Assembly (NCBI GenBank): GCA_036501485.1 | Contig: DASYAG010000002.1 | Coordinates: forward strand, 19,869-83,868 | Length of the DNA: 64,000 nucleotides | Origin: PALSA-607 sp036501485 | GTDB lineage: Bacteria > Actinomycetota > Actinomycetes > Acidothermales > Acidothermaceae | Reading direction: 5' to 3' | Shown here: positions 34,275-42,528 of the stretch, in pieces | Position numbering within the stretch: the first letter of the stretch is position 1 | Layout: every line of letters begins with the position of its first letter | Program-made: the position numbers and the translations under genes | Notes under the pieces: model-generated | Told to the model about the DNA's origin: nothing | Database searches by the model: none | Seen by the model: only the letters and a program-made list of their open reading frames with translations

Positions 34275-34927
34275 GCCGTATGGCGACCGCCGCGTCTTAG
34301 ACCGCGCCAAAGACACGGGGCGTCCTTAGCACGAGCGGTCTTGCCAGTGCCGGTGCCACCGGTCACGACGAACGACGCACGCGACGCGACGACAGCGGCG
34401 AGCAGCGCGGCCGCCTCGCGCGACATCGCGCCCATGTCGACGAACTCATCGAGGGAGAACGCGCGGCGGCGCGGAATCCGAAACGACAGGCACACGCCGC
34501 CCGGCGACACCGGCGGCAGCACTGCATGTAGCCGGACGCCGTCGGCCAGCCGGATATCGGCGTAAGGCACCGCGTCGTCAAGGCGACGACCCGCGGCAGC
34601 TGCAAGGCGAGCGGCCAACCGACGAATCTCGCGGTCACTGCCGAGGTGCACGTCAGCGCGCTCGAGCCCACGACCGCGGTCGACCCATACCTCATCGGGA
34701 CCGTTGACCAGCACGTCGGTCACACCAGGTTCGTGCAACAACGCCTCGATTGGACCTGCACCGACGAGCTCACTGCGCAGTGTCTCTACCGCCGCGAGTA
34801 CTTGAGCTGCACCGCGGACGCCCGCCTCTTCGCGCACCAGTGCGGCGACCCGCGCGGTGGTTGGCGGCGTGACGTCGTCGGCGAGACGGGTGCGCACCTT
34901 CGCTACTAACGCGGCGTCAAGGGTCAT
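34253..34927 (-). pseudogene. tadA: tadA/cpaF ATPase, 5' half truncated at Walker A
   Basis: From ATG 34927, overlapping the cpaE stop (ATGA). Residues 1-197 are the normal N-terminal part of a CpaF/TadA ATPase: LVGAGPIEALLHEPGVTDVLVNGPDEVWVDRGRGLE, RLDDAVPYADIRLADGVRLHAVLPPVSPGGVCLSFRIPRRRAFSLDEFVDMG, and FVVTGGTGTGKT. Immediately after GKT the frame enters the element (ARAKDAPCLWRG...) and stops after 27 foreign residues. Without the Walker B and later motifs the product should be inactive. The 3' half lies 3.2 kb away. Confidence 0.92.
34337..34345 (-). repeat. Attachment core at distal element end
   Basis: Minus-strand GGCAAGACC, the native GKT codons of the tadA P-loop. It matches the core at 31162-31170 in eight of nine bases. 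Beyond it the element flank (GCTCGTGCTAAGG) forms an imperfect dyad with the opposite flank's CTTAACGA, as serine-integrase attP sites often do. Confidence 0.75.
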
Positions 34928-36102
34928 GGCACGGCGATCGGACGCCAGCCGACTGTCTCGACGGAGTCGAAGGTCGTTGCAAAGTCGGTGGTCGAATCAA
35001 CGGATACGTGATCGCCCATCAGATCGCCAGGAAACGTCAGTGCTACGAGCAGTTCTCGGCAGAACTGGGCGAGCGGTCCCCGGCCCTGACCGGCCGGCGC
35101 CTCACCGCGTTCGAGCCGCGCGCCGAGATTCGACTCCGCTTTCAGGTAGCCCGCCAACGGCAACGCGAGCGCATGGGCGACATCGACCGCGGTCAGGCCG
35201 CCCGGCGCTGGACCTCTGACGACGATCCGAACGTCGTCGACCACTGCGGCGACGGCGGTGGCGATCCGGGCGGCTGAAGCAACGGCACGAACCTCAGCCG
35301 GGACGACGAGAAGTGCGAGATTGGCCGCCTCCAGCACCACACCGGTGGCGTCGTCGAAGTGCCGGGGCAGGTCGGCCACCGTCAGGTCGCACACCCTGGC
35401 TGCGGCAGACAGCACGCTGCACATCGCGTCGGCCCGCAGGTCGAGCGGATCGCCGCGGTCATACGACAAGACCGCCAATGAGCCCATGTGAGGCAGCGCG
35501 GCATGCAACTCCTCGCCGCCGATTCGGCCGCGGGCACCAGCAATGTCGCACCAGCGCAAGCCTGCTGCATGCTCACCACCGAAGAGCAGATCGGCACCAC
35601 CACCGTAAGGATCCGCATCGACGAGCATTGCCCGACGTCCGCCCCTCATGGCCGTGACCGCGAGGGCAGCAGCGAGCGTGCTTGCACCCGCTCCCCCGCG
35701 CCCGCCGATCACTGCGACCGTCAGCCCCAACGCGGCGGATTCATCGACGGCGTCGGCGAGTCGCGCGATGAGCCAGGGCTCGGCGTCGGGCAGCAACGCG
35801 ACGTGCTCGGCGCCGACACCGACCGCCCGCTTCCAGATGTTGCCGTCATCGAGGTCTCGCCCGACGAGCACGACGCCGACCCGGTGCCGCACAGACGCGC
35901 GGCTTAGCGCGATCGAGACGTCGTCGCCGACCAGCACCAGGGCCGCCTTCGTCCACCCCAGCCGAGCGGCCACCGGATCGTGCGCGACGTCGATGTCGAC
36001 ACCGGCCGCCGCACCTAGCCGCAGGACGTCGTCAAGCAGCTCTGGATCGGCCGTGACCAGCAGCGGTCTGGGTCCGGTGACGGGATCGCGTGAGATCGGC
36101 AT
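34924..36102 (-). CDS. CpaE-like MinD/ParA-family ATPase (Rv3660c/Ssd homologue)
   Basis: 392 residues from ATG 36102. The N-terminal receiver-like domain (LLVTADPELLDDVLRLGAAAGVDIDV...VVLVGRDLDDGNIWKRAVGVGAEHVALLPD) lacks a phospho-Asp pattern. The C-terminal part is a deviant-Walker ATPase: IGGRGGAGASTLAAALAV, MLVDADPYGGGADLLFG. The family positions Tad pili and, as Ssd in mycobacteria, affects septation. First gene of the tad operon, 4-bp overlap with tadA. A 6C RNA lies upstream on the same strand. Confidence 0.88.
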   Translation of the reverse strand: MPISRDPVTGPRPLLVTADPELLDDVLRLGAAAGVDIDVAHDPVAARLGWTKAALVLVGDDVSIALSRASVRHRVGVVLVGRDLDDGNIWKRAVGVGAEHVALLPDAEPWLIARLADAVDESAALGLTVAVIGGRGGAGASTLAAALAVTAMRGGRRAMLVDADPYGGGADLLFGGEHAAGLRWCDIAGARGRIGGEELHAALPHMGSLAVLSYDRGDPLDLRADAMCSVLSAAARVCDLTVADLPRHFDDATGVVLEAANLALLVVPAEVRAVASAARIATAVAAVVDDVRIVVRGPAPGGLTAVDVAHALALPLAGYLKAESNLGARLERGEAPAGQGRGPLAQFCRELLVALTFPGDLMGDHVSVDSTTDFATTFDSVETVGWRPIAVP

Positions 36103-36186
36103 GAGCCAACGATCAAGGTCTGCACCACGTCGGGGGCCAGCCTGGCGATTATCTGTGGACTAAGCCGCCTGCTGGTCTGGGTGGGG

Positions 36187-36208
36187 AAAAGGTCCCGACG
36201 AGGGACCT
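36187..36208 (-). terminator. Intrinsic terminator of 6C RNA
   Basis: Minus-strand AGGTCCC-TCGTC-GGGACCT followed by TTT: a 7-bp perfect stem with a short U-run, directly before the start of cpaE 85 bases on. It ends the sRNA and insulates it from the tad operon. Confidence 0.8.
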
Positions 36209-36312
36209 GGAACGGTTCCGGCGCAATCGGTCCCGGGACATGGAACGGCCCCCGCCGGGGGGGTAGCGGGGGCCGTTCACGAAGGGTCCGACTCTGGGGG
36301 GAGAGCCGTACC
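36187..36312 (-). ncRNA. 6C RNA (B11-like small RNA)
   Basis: On the minus strand two stem-loops display C-rich loops: CTCT-CCCCCC-AGAG (36291-36304), and a perfect 13-bp stem (36243-36255 with 36266-36278) around a loop with seven C. These C-loops define 6C RNA. The transcript ends in an intrinsic terminator at 36187-36208. A TACGTT element (36319-36324) is a plausible -10. In M. tuberculosis, the 6C RNA B11 lies between Rv3660c and Rv3661, exactly the flanking homologues here. 6C RNAs base-pair with G-rich mRNA sites through their C-loops. Confidence 0.85.
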
Positions 36313-36443
36313 GGGACTAACGTAAGGCAAGCGCCCCGCTAAGCGCATCCCCCTGTCGCAATCAATTCGTGACAAGAACACTTTGTGACAAAAAGCCCAC
36401 TCCGACGCACCGGTGATCACGTCCGGCGTCTTATCCTGAGAGG

Positions 36444-37274
36444 ATGAGCACTGCAGGCCGGCCAGCGGCTTTCTTCGACCTCGACAAGACCATCATCGCC
36501 AAGTCGAGCGTCATGGCTTTCGGGCGCCCGTTCTACCAAGGCGGCCTGATCAACCGGCGGGCGCTGCTCAAGAGCACCTACGCCCAGTTCGTGTATTTGG
36601 TGGGTGGCGCCGACCACGACCAGATCGAACGCATGCGCGCCTACCTTTCGCAGCTGTGCAAGGGATGGGACGTCGAGCAGGTGAAGGCGATCGTCGCGGA
36701 GACCTTGCACGATCTCATCGATCCGCTGATCTACGACGAGGCGGCGGCTCTGATCGAGCAGCACCATGCGGCCGGCCTTGACGTCGTGATCGTGAGCACG
36801 TCTGGCATCGAGGTCGTCGAGCCCATCGGCGAACTGCTTGGAGCCGACCGCATCATCGCCACTCGCATGGTTGTCGAGGACGGACGCTTCACCGGCGACA
36901 TCGACTACTACGCCTTCGGTGCGGCAAAAGCGGCGGCGGTCATCGAGCTCGCCGCCCAGGAGGGTTACGACCTCGCGCAGTCATTTGCCTACAGCGATTC
37001 GTCGACTGACATCCCACTCTTGGAGGCGGTGGGCTTTCCCTCAGTCGTCAATCCCGATCGGGCATTGCGCAAGGAGGCGGTCAGTCGCGGCTGGCCGGTA
37101 TTGAACTTCGACAACCCCGTACCGCTGAGGGCGCGAGTTGGCCTCGGTTCGCCGCGCAGTCCGGTCTACGCCGCGGCCGGATTAGGTGCGGGCATGGCCG
37201 CTGCCGGCCTGGTCTGGTACGCCCGGCGACGCGGCAAGGACGGCCCAGCGCTGCGAACTGCCACCAAGAGCTGA
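36444..37274 (+). CDS. HAD-IB family phosphatase (SerB-like, Rv3661 homologue)
   Basis: 276 residues from ATG 36444. HAD motif I AAFFDLDKTII, motif II VIVSTSG, motif III Lys and motif IV YSDSSTDIPLLEAVGFPSVVNPD. The C-terminus adds a hydrophobic segment (VYAAAGLGAGMAAAGLVWYARRR) that may anchor it to the membrane. Related proteins dephosphorylate phosphoserine or lysophospholipids; the substrate here is not determined. It is divergent from the 6C RNA/tad operon, with a structured intergenic region downstream. Confidence 0.88.
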   Translation: MSTAGRPAAFFDLDKTIIAKSSVMAFGRPFYQGGLINRRALLKSTYAQFVYLVGGADHDQIERMRAYLSQLCKGWDVEQVKAIVAETLHDLIDPLIYDEAAALIEQHHAAGLDVVIVSTSGIEVVEPIGELLGADRIIATRMVVEDGRFTGDIDYYAFGAAKAAAVIELAAQEGYDLAQSFAYSDSSTDIPLLEAVGFPSVVNPDRALRKEAVSRGWPVLNFDNPVPLRARVGLGSPRSPVYAAAGLGAGMAAAGLVWYARRRGKDGPALRTATKS

Positions 37275-37329
37275 GCAAAGTCTGAGCTTGTTCCAAGTCG
37301 CAAGGCTCTTCCGATTGGGTGGCGTTAGG

Positions 37330-37555
37330 CGTAGAAACAAGACACGGGTCGGGTATCGCGAGGGGTCTCCCCTCGAGGTTCCGGACTCGCGCACGAAACC
37401 TCAGGCACCCACGCGGAACCAGCCGAATCAGGCGGTCGAGTCGGGCGGGTGACTCCTCGGAGCCGCCTGCTCGCCGACACTTCGCAGGTGCACGCCTGGT
37501 AACCGGAGGATCGTGCGAGCAGCGGCGTCCCGTGCAAACGGGGCGCCGCTCGCAT
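37330..37555 (+). ncRNA. Candidate structured sRNA at the MTS2823/Ms1 position
   Basis: 456 bases between the HAD gene and acs contain no gene but much secondary structure: CGAGGGG-TCT-CCCCTCG (37359-37375), GAGGTT/AACCTC (37375-37380, 37397-37402) and a 16-bp hairpin with GCAA loop (37515-37553, one bulge). In mycobacteria the abundant RNAP-binding sRNA MTS2823/Ms1 lies just downstream of Rv3661, the homologue of the gene here. I cannot align to Ms1 itself, and no U-run terminates the last hairpin. The call is based on synteny and structure. Confidence 0.45.
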
Positions 37556-37730
37556 CTGCTATCGGCGCAGTAAAGGCAGGGTCAAGGCGAGCGGCGGCAA
37601 GGTTATTTGAGGCCCCACGGGTACTTGATCGCACGCCAACTGGGTGTCAACTTGGTGCGGTACGAATTGAGATCGTTTGCAGTGCCACTTGCAGTGCCAT
37701 CTGAACGAGACAAAGAACGGAAGGCGCATC

Positions 37731-39707
37731 GTGACCGGAGCTGTTCCCGAGGCCAGCCTGTCGAACTTGTTGCACGAGACGAGGCGGTTCGATCCCCCGC
37801 CGAAGCTTGCCGCAGACGCAATTGCGAAGAAGGAGATTTACGCCGAGGCAGCCAAGGATCCCTTGGCCTTCTGGGAAAAGCAGGCGAACCGACTGACGTG
37901 GGCGCAGCCGTGGTCGCAGGTTCTCGACTGGAGTGACGCGCCGTTTTCCAAGTGGTTCGTCGGTGGCAAGCTGAACGTCGCGGTGAACTGCCTCGACCGC
38001 CACGTCGAGGCCGGGCACGGCGATCAGGTGGCCTACCACTGGGAAGGCGAGCCGGGCGACACCATCACGATCACCTACGCCGACCTCACGAAGCGCGTGT
38101 GCCAGGCCGCGAACGCGTTGACCGAACTCGGCGTCGAAGCTGGTGACCGGGTCATGATCTACATGCCGATGATTCCCGAGACCGTGGTCTCGATGCTGGC
38201 GTGTGCGCGTATCGGTGCACCGCACTCGGTGGTGTTCGGCGGATTCTCGGCCGAAGCACTCGCCGGCCGCACGAACGACTGCGAGGCGAAGTTCATCATC
38301 ACCGCCGACGGCGGCTACCGCCGTGGTGCCGCGAGTGCGTTGAAGCCCGCGGTCGACTTGGCGGTCAAGGAGTGTCCGCAGGTCGAGACTGTCCTGGTCG
38401 TGCGTCGTACGGGGCAGGACGTCGAGTGGTACGAGGGCCGCGACGTGTGGTGGCACGACGTGGTCGACAAGCAGCCGCAAACCCATGCAGCGCAGGCTTT
38501 TGACGCCGAGCAGCCGCTCTACATCATGTACACGAGCGGCACGACGGCGAAGCCGAAGGGAATCCTGCACACCAGCGGCGGATACCTCACAGGCGTCAGC
38601 GCCACCCACAAGATGGTCTTCGATCTGCACGAGGACACCGACATTTACTGGTGCGCGGCGGACATCGGCTGGGTCACCGGCCACAGCTACATCGTCTACG
38701 GCCCGCTCGCCAACCGCGCGACGTCGGTCATGTACGAAGGCACGCCCGACACCCCGGGTAAGGACCGCTGGTGGTCGATGGTCGAGAAGTACAAGGTCTC
38801 GATCCTCTACACGGCGCCGACCACGATCCGGACGTTTATGAAGTGGGGCGAGGAATTCCCGGAAATGCACGACATCTCGTCGCTGCGACTGCTTGGCAGC
38901 GTCGGTGAGCCGATCAACCCCGAAGCGTGGATGTGGTACCGCAAGAACATCGGCGGCGACAACTGCCCGATCGTCGACACGTGGTGGCAGACCGAGACCG
39001 GATCGATCCTCATCACGCCGCTGCCAGGCATCACCTCGACCAAGCCGGGCGCGGCCATGACGGCGTTCCCTGGCATCGCCGCCGACATCGTCGACAACGA
39101 CGGGAAGTCGGTCGGTAACGGCGAGGGCGGCTACATGATCATCAGCCAGCCTTGGCCGTCGATGTTGCGCGGAATCTGGCGCGACCCTGAGCGCTACAAG
39201 GAGACCTACTGGTCGCGGTTCCCCGGCCTCTACTTCGCCGGTGACGGTGCAAAGAAGGATGAGGACGGCGACTTCTGGCTACTCGGTCGCATCGACGACG
39301 TCATGAATATCTCCGGCCACCGCATCTCGACGACCGAAGTCGAGCACGCGCTCGTCGGGCACCCGAAGGTCGCCGAAGCAGCGGTCGTCGGCGCGAACGA
39401 CCCGATCACCGGCCAGGCGATCGTCGCGTTCGTCACAGTGAAGGGCAACGTGCCCGACAGCGAATCCGGCGGTGCGGCCTTCGCGGCCGAACTGCGGGCG
39501 CACGTCGCCAAGGAGATCGGCGCGATCGCGAAGCCGCGCGACATCCTGATCAGCCCCGACCTGCCGAAGACACGGTCGGGCAAGATCATGCGCCGGTTGC
39601 TGCGCGACGTCGCCGACCACCGCGCGCTTGGTGACACGACGACACTGCTCGACCCCAACGTGGTCGCGACGATCGCGGCCCAAATGCCAGCCTCGACCGA
39701 GGAATAA
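37731..39707 (+). CDS. acs: Acetyl-CoA synthetase
   Basis: 658 residues from GTG 37731 with GGAAGG upstream; the longer frame start lacks this. Adenylation motifs: YTSGTTAKPKGILHTSGGY (P-loop), DIGWVTGHSYIVYGPL, DTWWQTETGS, GRIDDVMNISGHRISTTEVEHAL, and the acetylation-regulated lysine in PKTRSGKIMRR near residue 615. Makes acetyl-CoA from acetate, ATP and CoA. It follows the HAD gene and candidate sRNA, as in mycobacteria (Rv3667). It completes the acetate theme with satP and the symporter. Confidence 0.97.
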   Translation: MTGAVPEASLSNLLHETRRFDPPPKLAADAIAKKEIYAEAAKDPLAFWEKQANRLTWAQPWSQVLDWSDAPFSKWFVGGKLNVAVNCLDRHVEAGHGDQVAYHWEGEPGDTITITYADLTKRVCQAANALTELGVEAGDRVMIYMPMIPETVVSMLACARIGAPHSVVFGGFSAEALAGRTNDCEAKFIITADGGYRRGAASALKPAVDLAVKECPQVETVLVVRRTGQDVEWYEGRDVWWHDVVDKQPQTHAAQAFDAEQPLYIMYTSGTTAKPKGILHTSGGYLTGVSATHKMVFDLHEDTDIYWCAADIGWVTGHSYIVYGPLANRATSVMYEGTPDTPGKDRWWSMVEKYKVSILYTAPTTIRTFMKWGEEFPEMHDISSLRLLGSVGEPINPEAWMWYRKNIGGDNCPIVDTWWQTETGSILITPLPGITSTKPGAAMTAFPGIAADIVDNDGKSVGNGEGGYMIISQPWPSMLRGIWRDPERYKETYWSRFPGLYFAGDGAKKDEDGDFWLLGRIDDVMNISGHRISTTEVEHALVGHPKVAEAAVVGANDPITGQAIVAFVTVKGNVPDSESGGAAFAAELRAHVAKEIGAIAKPRDILISPDLPKTRSGKIMRRLLRDVADHRALGDTTTLLDPNVVATIAAQMPASTEE

Positions 39708-39722
39708 CCCAAACACCGCCGA

Positions 39723-39752
39723 GCCGGGACGGCGGGAAGTGGCCGTCCCGGC
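39723..39752. terminator. Terminator hairpin after acs
   Basis: Perfect 10-bp stem GCCGGGACGG (39723-39732) and CCGTCCCGGC (39743-39752), loop of 10, starting 15 bases past the acs stop. No U-run. Confidence 0.65.
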
Positions 39753-39831
39753 GATAGGGTGCGGCTTGGTGCGCCGGGAAGACTGGTCGGCATGGTTCCT
39801 GCTTGCCCGCCGACTCCCGTGAGGTGCACCC

Positions 39832-41031
39832 ATGCACGACGTCACCTCGTTCGGCGGCGTCGTCCTCGTGTGGGGGCTCGTCGGCACTGCGGCATTGCTC
39901 GGTCGGCAGGTCGCCAGCTGGATCCGGATCCCCGCCCCCGCGGTCTTCTTGGTGGCCGCCGCGGTGGCTGCCAACTCCATTAAGTCGGTACGTACCGCCG
40001 TCGACCTGCACGTCGTTGAGAACGTCGTCACGCTGGCCCTGATCGTCATCCTTTTCGATGGCGGGCTGCACCTTGGGCGCCGGCGGTTCCGTGAGGCCGC
40101 CGCCCCGATCGTCACCCTCGGTGTGCTGGGGACCTTCGCCACGACGGCGTTGATCGCGCTCGTGTCACACACCGTATTCGGTCTCGACTGGAAGTTCTCC
40201 GCGGTCCTTGGCGCCGCGCTCGCGCCCACAGATCCCGCCGTCGTCTTCGCCGTGCTCGCAGACAAACCGCTGAAGGGCCGGACGTCAGCGATCCTCGAAG
40301 GCGAGTCTGGATTCAACGATCCGGCCGGCATCGCGCTGCTGCTCGGCTTCGTGCAACTGGCGACCCACCCGCACGGTTCCGTGGCAGTCGTGCTGGGAAA
40401 CTTCGCGATCGAGATGGCTGTCGGATGCGCCGTTGGCATCGTCGGCGGTGTCGGCTTGCGACGGTTGCTCAGCCCTCGTCGTCCGACCCTAGAAGCACCG
40501 CAGCCGTTGCTTGCACTGGCTGGAATCCTTGCGCTGTATGGGTTGGCGACCGTCGCGCATGGTTCTGGTTTCCTCGCGGTTCTCATCGCCGGCATTGTGA
40601 TCGGCGACACGGTCACCGATGAGGCACCCGTGAAGAGTTTTCACTCGACACTCGCCAGCATTGGCGAGGTGGTCGCCTTCGTCATGCTCGGCATCACGGT
40701 CCGGCTGCACACGGTGTTCGAACACGACGCATGGCTGATCGGACTCGGCCTTTTCGCGATCCTCACGCTTGTTCTGCGACCAATCGTCTGCGCGCCCCTG
40801 CTTACAGCGCTCAGGCTCGAACGGCGCGAGACCACCTTCATCGCATGGGCCGGGTTGAAGGGAGCGGTGCCGATCCTGCTCGGCGCTCTCGCCGTTAGCG
40901 GTGGAGTGCCGGACGCCGGGCGGCTTTACGCCATCGTGTTCGTCGTGGTCGCGCTGTCGGTAGTTGTTCAAGGCGGCTCATTGGCATGGGTGGCTCAGAA
41001 ATTGGGCATCGCCACGGATTCGGCCGGTTAG
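39832..41031 (+). CDS. Cation:proton antiporter (CPA family)
   Basis: 399 residues from ATG 39832. About 12 membrane helices with FDGGLHLGRRRFRE, GAALAPTDPAVVFAVLADKPLKGRTSAILEGESGFNDPAGIALLL (the ion-binding ND-type motif) and WAGLKGAVPILLGALAV near the end. These are signatures of NhaP/CPA-type exchangers. It lacks the C-terminal TrkA domains of the longer KefB-type relatives. Likely role: Na+ or K+ export for pH control. Next to acs, as in other actinobacteria. Confidence 0.9.
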   Translation: MHDVTSFGGVVLVWGLVGTAALLGRQVASWIRIPAPAVFLVAAAVAANSIKSVRTAVDLHVVENVVTLALIVILFDGGLHLGRRRFREAAAPIVTLGVLGTFATTALIALVSHTVFGLDWKFSAVLGAALAPTDPAVVFAVLADKPLKGRTSAILEGESGFNDPAGIALLLGFVQLATHPHGSVAVVLGNFAIEMAVGCAVGIVGGVGLRRLLSPRRPTLEAPQPLLALAGILALYGLATVAHGSGFLAVLIAGIVIGDTVTDEAPVKSFHSTLASIGEVVAFVMLGITVRLHTVFEHDAWLIGLGLFAILTLVLRPIVCAPLLTALRLERRETTFIAWAGLKGAVPILLGALAVSGGVPDAGRLYAIVFVVVALSVVVQGGSLAWVAQKLGIATDSAG

Positions 41032-41062
41032 AACCGAGCACCGGAAACCAACGGGAGGGCCT

Positions 41063-41488
41063 GTGCTTCATACTCGACGCGTGACGACACCTCTGGGCGA
41101 GCGCTCCCTGGGCGAGTTGGTGGCCACCCTCACCCGCGACCTGGCTCTGCTGCTGCACCAGGAGATTGAGCTCGTCAAGGCTGACCTGCTCAAGGCGGCA
41201 AAGAAGTTCGCGGTGGGCGCGGTCGGCCTCGCAGTCGCCGCTGTCCTTGCGCTGTTCGCGCTGCCGGTCATCTCCATCGCGATCGCGCTCGGTATCCATG
41301 CGCTCGGCGTGAGCCTGGGCTGGTCATTCCTCATCGTCGGGGGCGGCTACCTGGTGCTGGGCGGCATCGCCGCTTTGATCGGCATCAAGATGCTCGCCCG
41401 GGCCAAGCCATCGAGCCGCACGGCTGACTCAGTCAAGGCAGACATCCACGCCATCGTCCGCAAGCCGACCAGAAGCGGCGCCGCCTAG
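41063..41488 (+). CDS. Actinobacterial holin-X-like membrane protein
   Basis: 141 residues from GTG 41063, chosen for GGGAGGG just upstream; GTG 41081 is possible. An amphipathic N-terminus (LGELVATLTRDLALLLHQEIELVKADLLKAAKKFAVGA) leads to two membrane helices with a short loop, the pattern of Phage_holin_3_6 (Actinobacterial holin-X, Rv3669-like). Despite the name this is a chromosomal core protein, not phage-derived here. It precedes the epoxide hydrolase as in mycobacteria. Function unknown. Confidence 0.83.
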   Translation: MLHTRRVTTPLGERSLGELVATLTRDLALLLHQEIELVKADLLKAAKKFAVGAVGLAVAAVLALFALPVISIAIALGIHALGVSLGWSFLIVGGGYLVLGGIAALIGIKMLARAKPSSRTADSVKADIHAIVRKPTRSGAA

Positions 41489-41579
41489 CCCGATCCCTGG
41501 CCGCCCCTGCCCGGCCACTGCCCGGCGTCCAAGAAAAACCCCCGGCACCATCTGCCCCAACCTGTGGCACGCTGGGCGG

Positions 41580-42512
41580 ATGCCCGCACCCGACCCCTCC
41601 GTGGTGATGGTCGACGGACCATGGACCCACCGCGAAGTCAGCGCGAACGGAACGCGCTTTCACGCGGCCGAGATGGGGAACGCCAACCAGGATCCGCTCG
41701 TCGTCCTGCTGCACGGGTTCCCGCAGTTCTGGTGGTCGATGCGCCACCAGCTCCAGGACATCGCGGACGCCGGCTACTGGGCGGTCGCGCCTGACCTGCG
41801 CGGTTACGGCAGCAGCGACAAGCCACCCCGCGGTTACGACGCCTTCACTCTCGCGTCGGACGTTGCGGGCATCGTGCGATCGCTCGGCGCCCGCAACGCG
41901 ATCATCGTCGGACACGACTGGGGTGGCTACGCCGCATGGTGCACGGCGGTGCTGCATCCCGGTTCGGTCCGCGGCATCGTCACCCTCGCGGCGCCCCACC
42001 CGCTGCGCTTTCGCAACGCCCTGCTCACCGAACCGCGCGGGCAGTTCATGGCCAGCTCGCACCTCGTCGGTTACCAGCGGCCATGGGTCCCCGAGCGACA
42101 ACTCGTACGCGACGATGCGGACGCCGTCGGGCGCATGTTGCATGCATGGTCGGCGCCGAGTTGGCCCGATGAAGAATCCGAGCGGCGCTACCGCGAGCAG
42201 ATCCAGATCCCGCACGTCGCCCACTCCGCGCTCGAGTACTACCGCTGGACGCTTCGTTCGCAGTTGAGACGCGACGGGCAACGGTTCAATCATCAACTAC
42301 GTCAGCCGGTCGGCGTCCCGACGTTGCAGTTGCACGGTGCTCTCGACACCTGCGTACTTCCGCGGACGGCGGCAGGTTCGGGTCGCTACGTCGGTGGCCC
42401 TTATACCTGGCGATTGATCGAGGACGCCGGTCACTTCCTGCAGGAAGAATCGCCGAAGGCCGTGTCGGCGGAAATCCTGCACTGGCTGGACGAACTCGAC
42501 CACAGCCGCTAG
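41580..42512 (+). CDS. Epoxide-hydrolase-like alpha/beta hydrolase
   Basis: 310 residues from ATG 41580. Core motifs HGFPQFWWSMRHQL, PDLRGYGSSDKP, nucleophile region GHDWGGYAAW (Asp in the HDWGG elbow, as in epoxide hydrolases rather than Ser esterases), an HGALDTC loop, and EDAGHFLQEESP with catalytic His. Two Tyr in the cap are expected but not confirmed. It would hydrolyse epoxides or haloalkanes; mycobacterial EphE occupies the same place next to marP. Substrate unknown. Confidence 0.9.
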   Translation: MPAPDPSVVMVDGPWTHREVSANGTRFHAAEMGNANQDPLVVLLHGFPQFWWSMRHQLQDIADAGYWAVAPDLRGYGSSDKPPRGYDAFTLASDVAGIVRSLGARNAIIVGHDWGGYAAWCTAVLHPGSVRGIVTLAAPHPLRFRNALLTEPRGQFMASSHLVGYQRPWVPERQLVRDDADAVGRMLHAWSAPSWPDEESERRYREQIQIPHVAHSALEYYRWTLRSQLRRDGQRFNHQLRQPVGVPTLQLHGALDTCVLPRTAAGSGRYVGGPYTWRLIEDAGHFLQEESPKAVSAEILHWLDELDHSR

Positions 42513-42528
42513 TTGTGGCGCTAGAACG

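Larger units (their letters stand above)
31162..34345. mobile_element. 3.2-kb serine-integrase element inserted in tadA Walker A
   Basis: Between the tadA halves lies a foreign block bounded by core sequences GGGAAGACC (minus-strand reading of 31162-31170) and GGCAAGACC (34337-34345), sharing GG-AAGACC. One core copy plus the interior is 3175 bp. It carries a large serine recombinase starting 23 bases from one core, three or four small genes and no replication or transfer genes. The joined halves read GGTGTGKT-TLLSTLL in one frame (197 + 185 codons), so insertion was precise and excision would restore tadA. It is a minimal integrative element or satellite. Confidence 0.9.

Noticed and set aside
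41063..41488. Holin-like gene as prophage marker
   Set aside because: Its location between the antiporter and epoxide hydrolase is conserved in mycobacteria and no phage genes accompany it.
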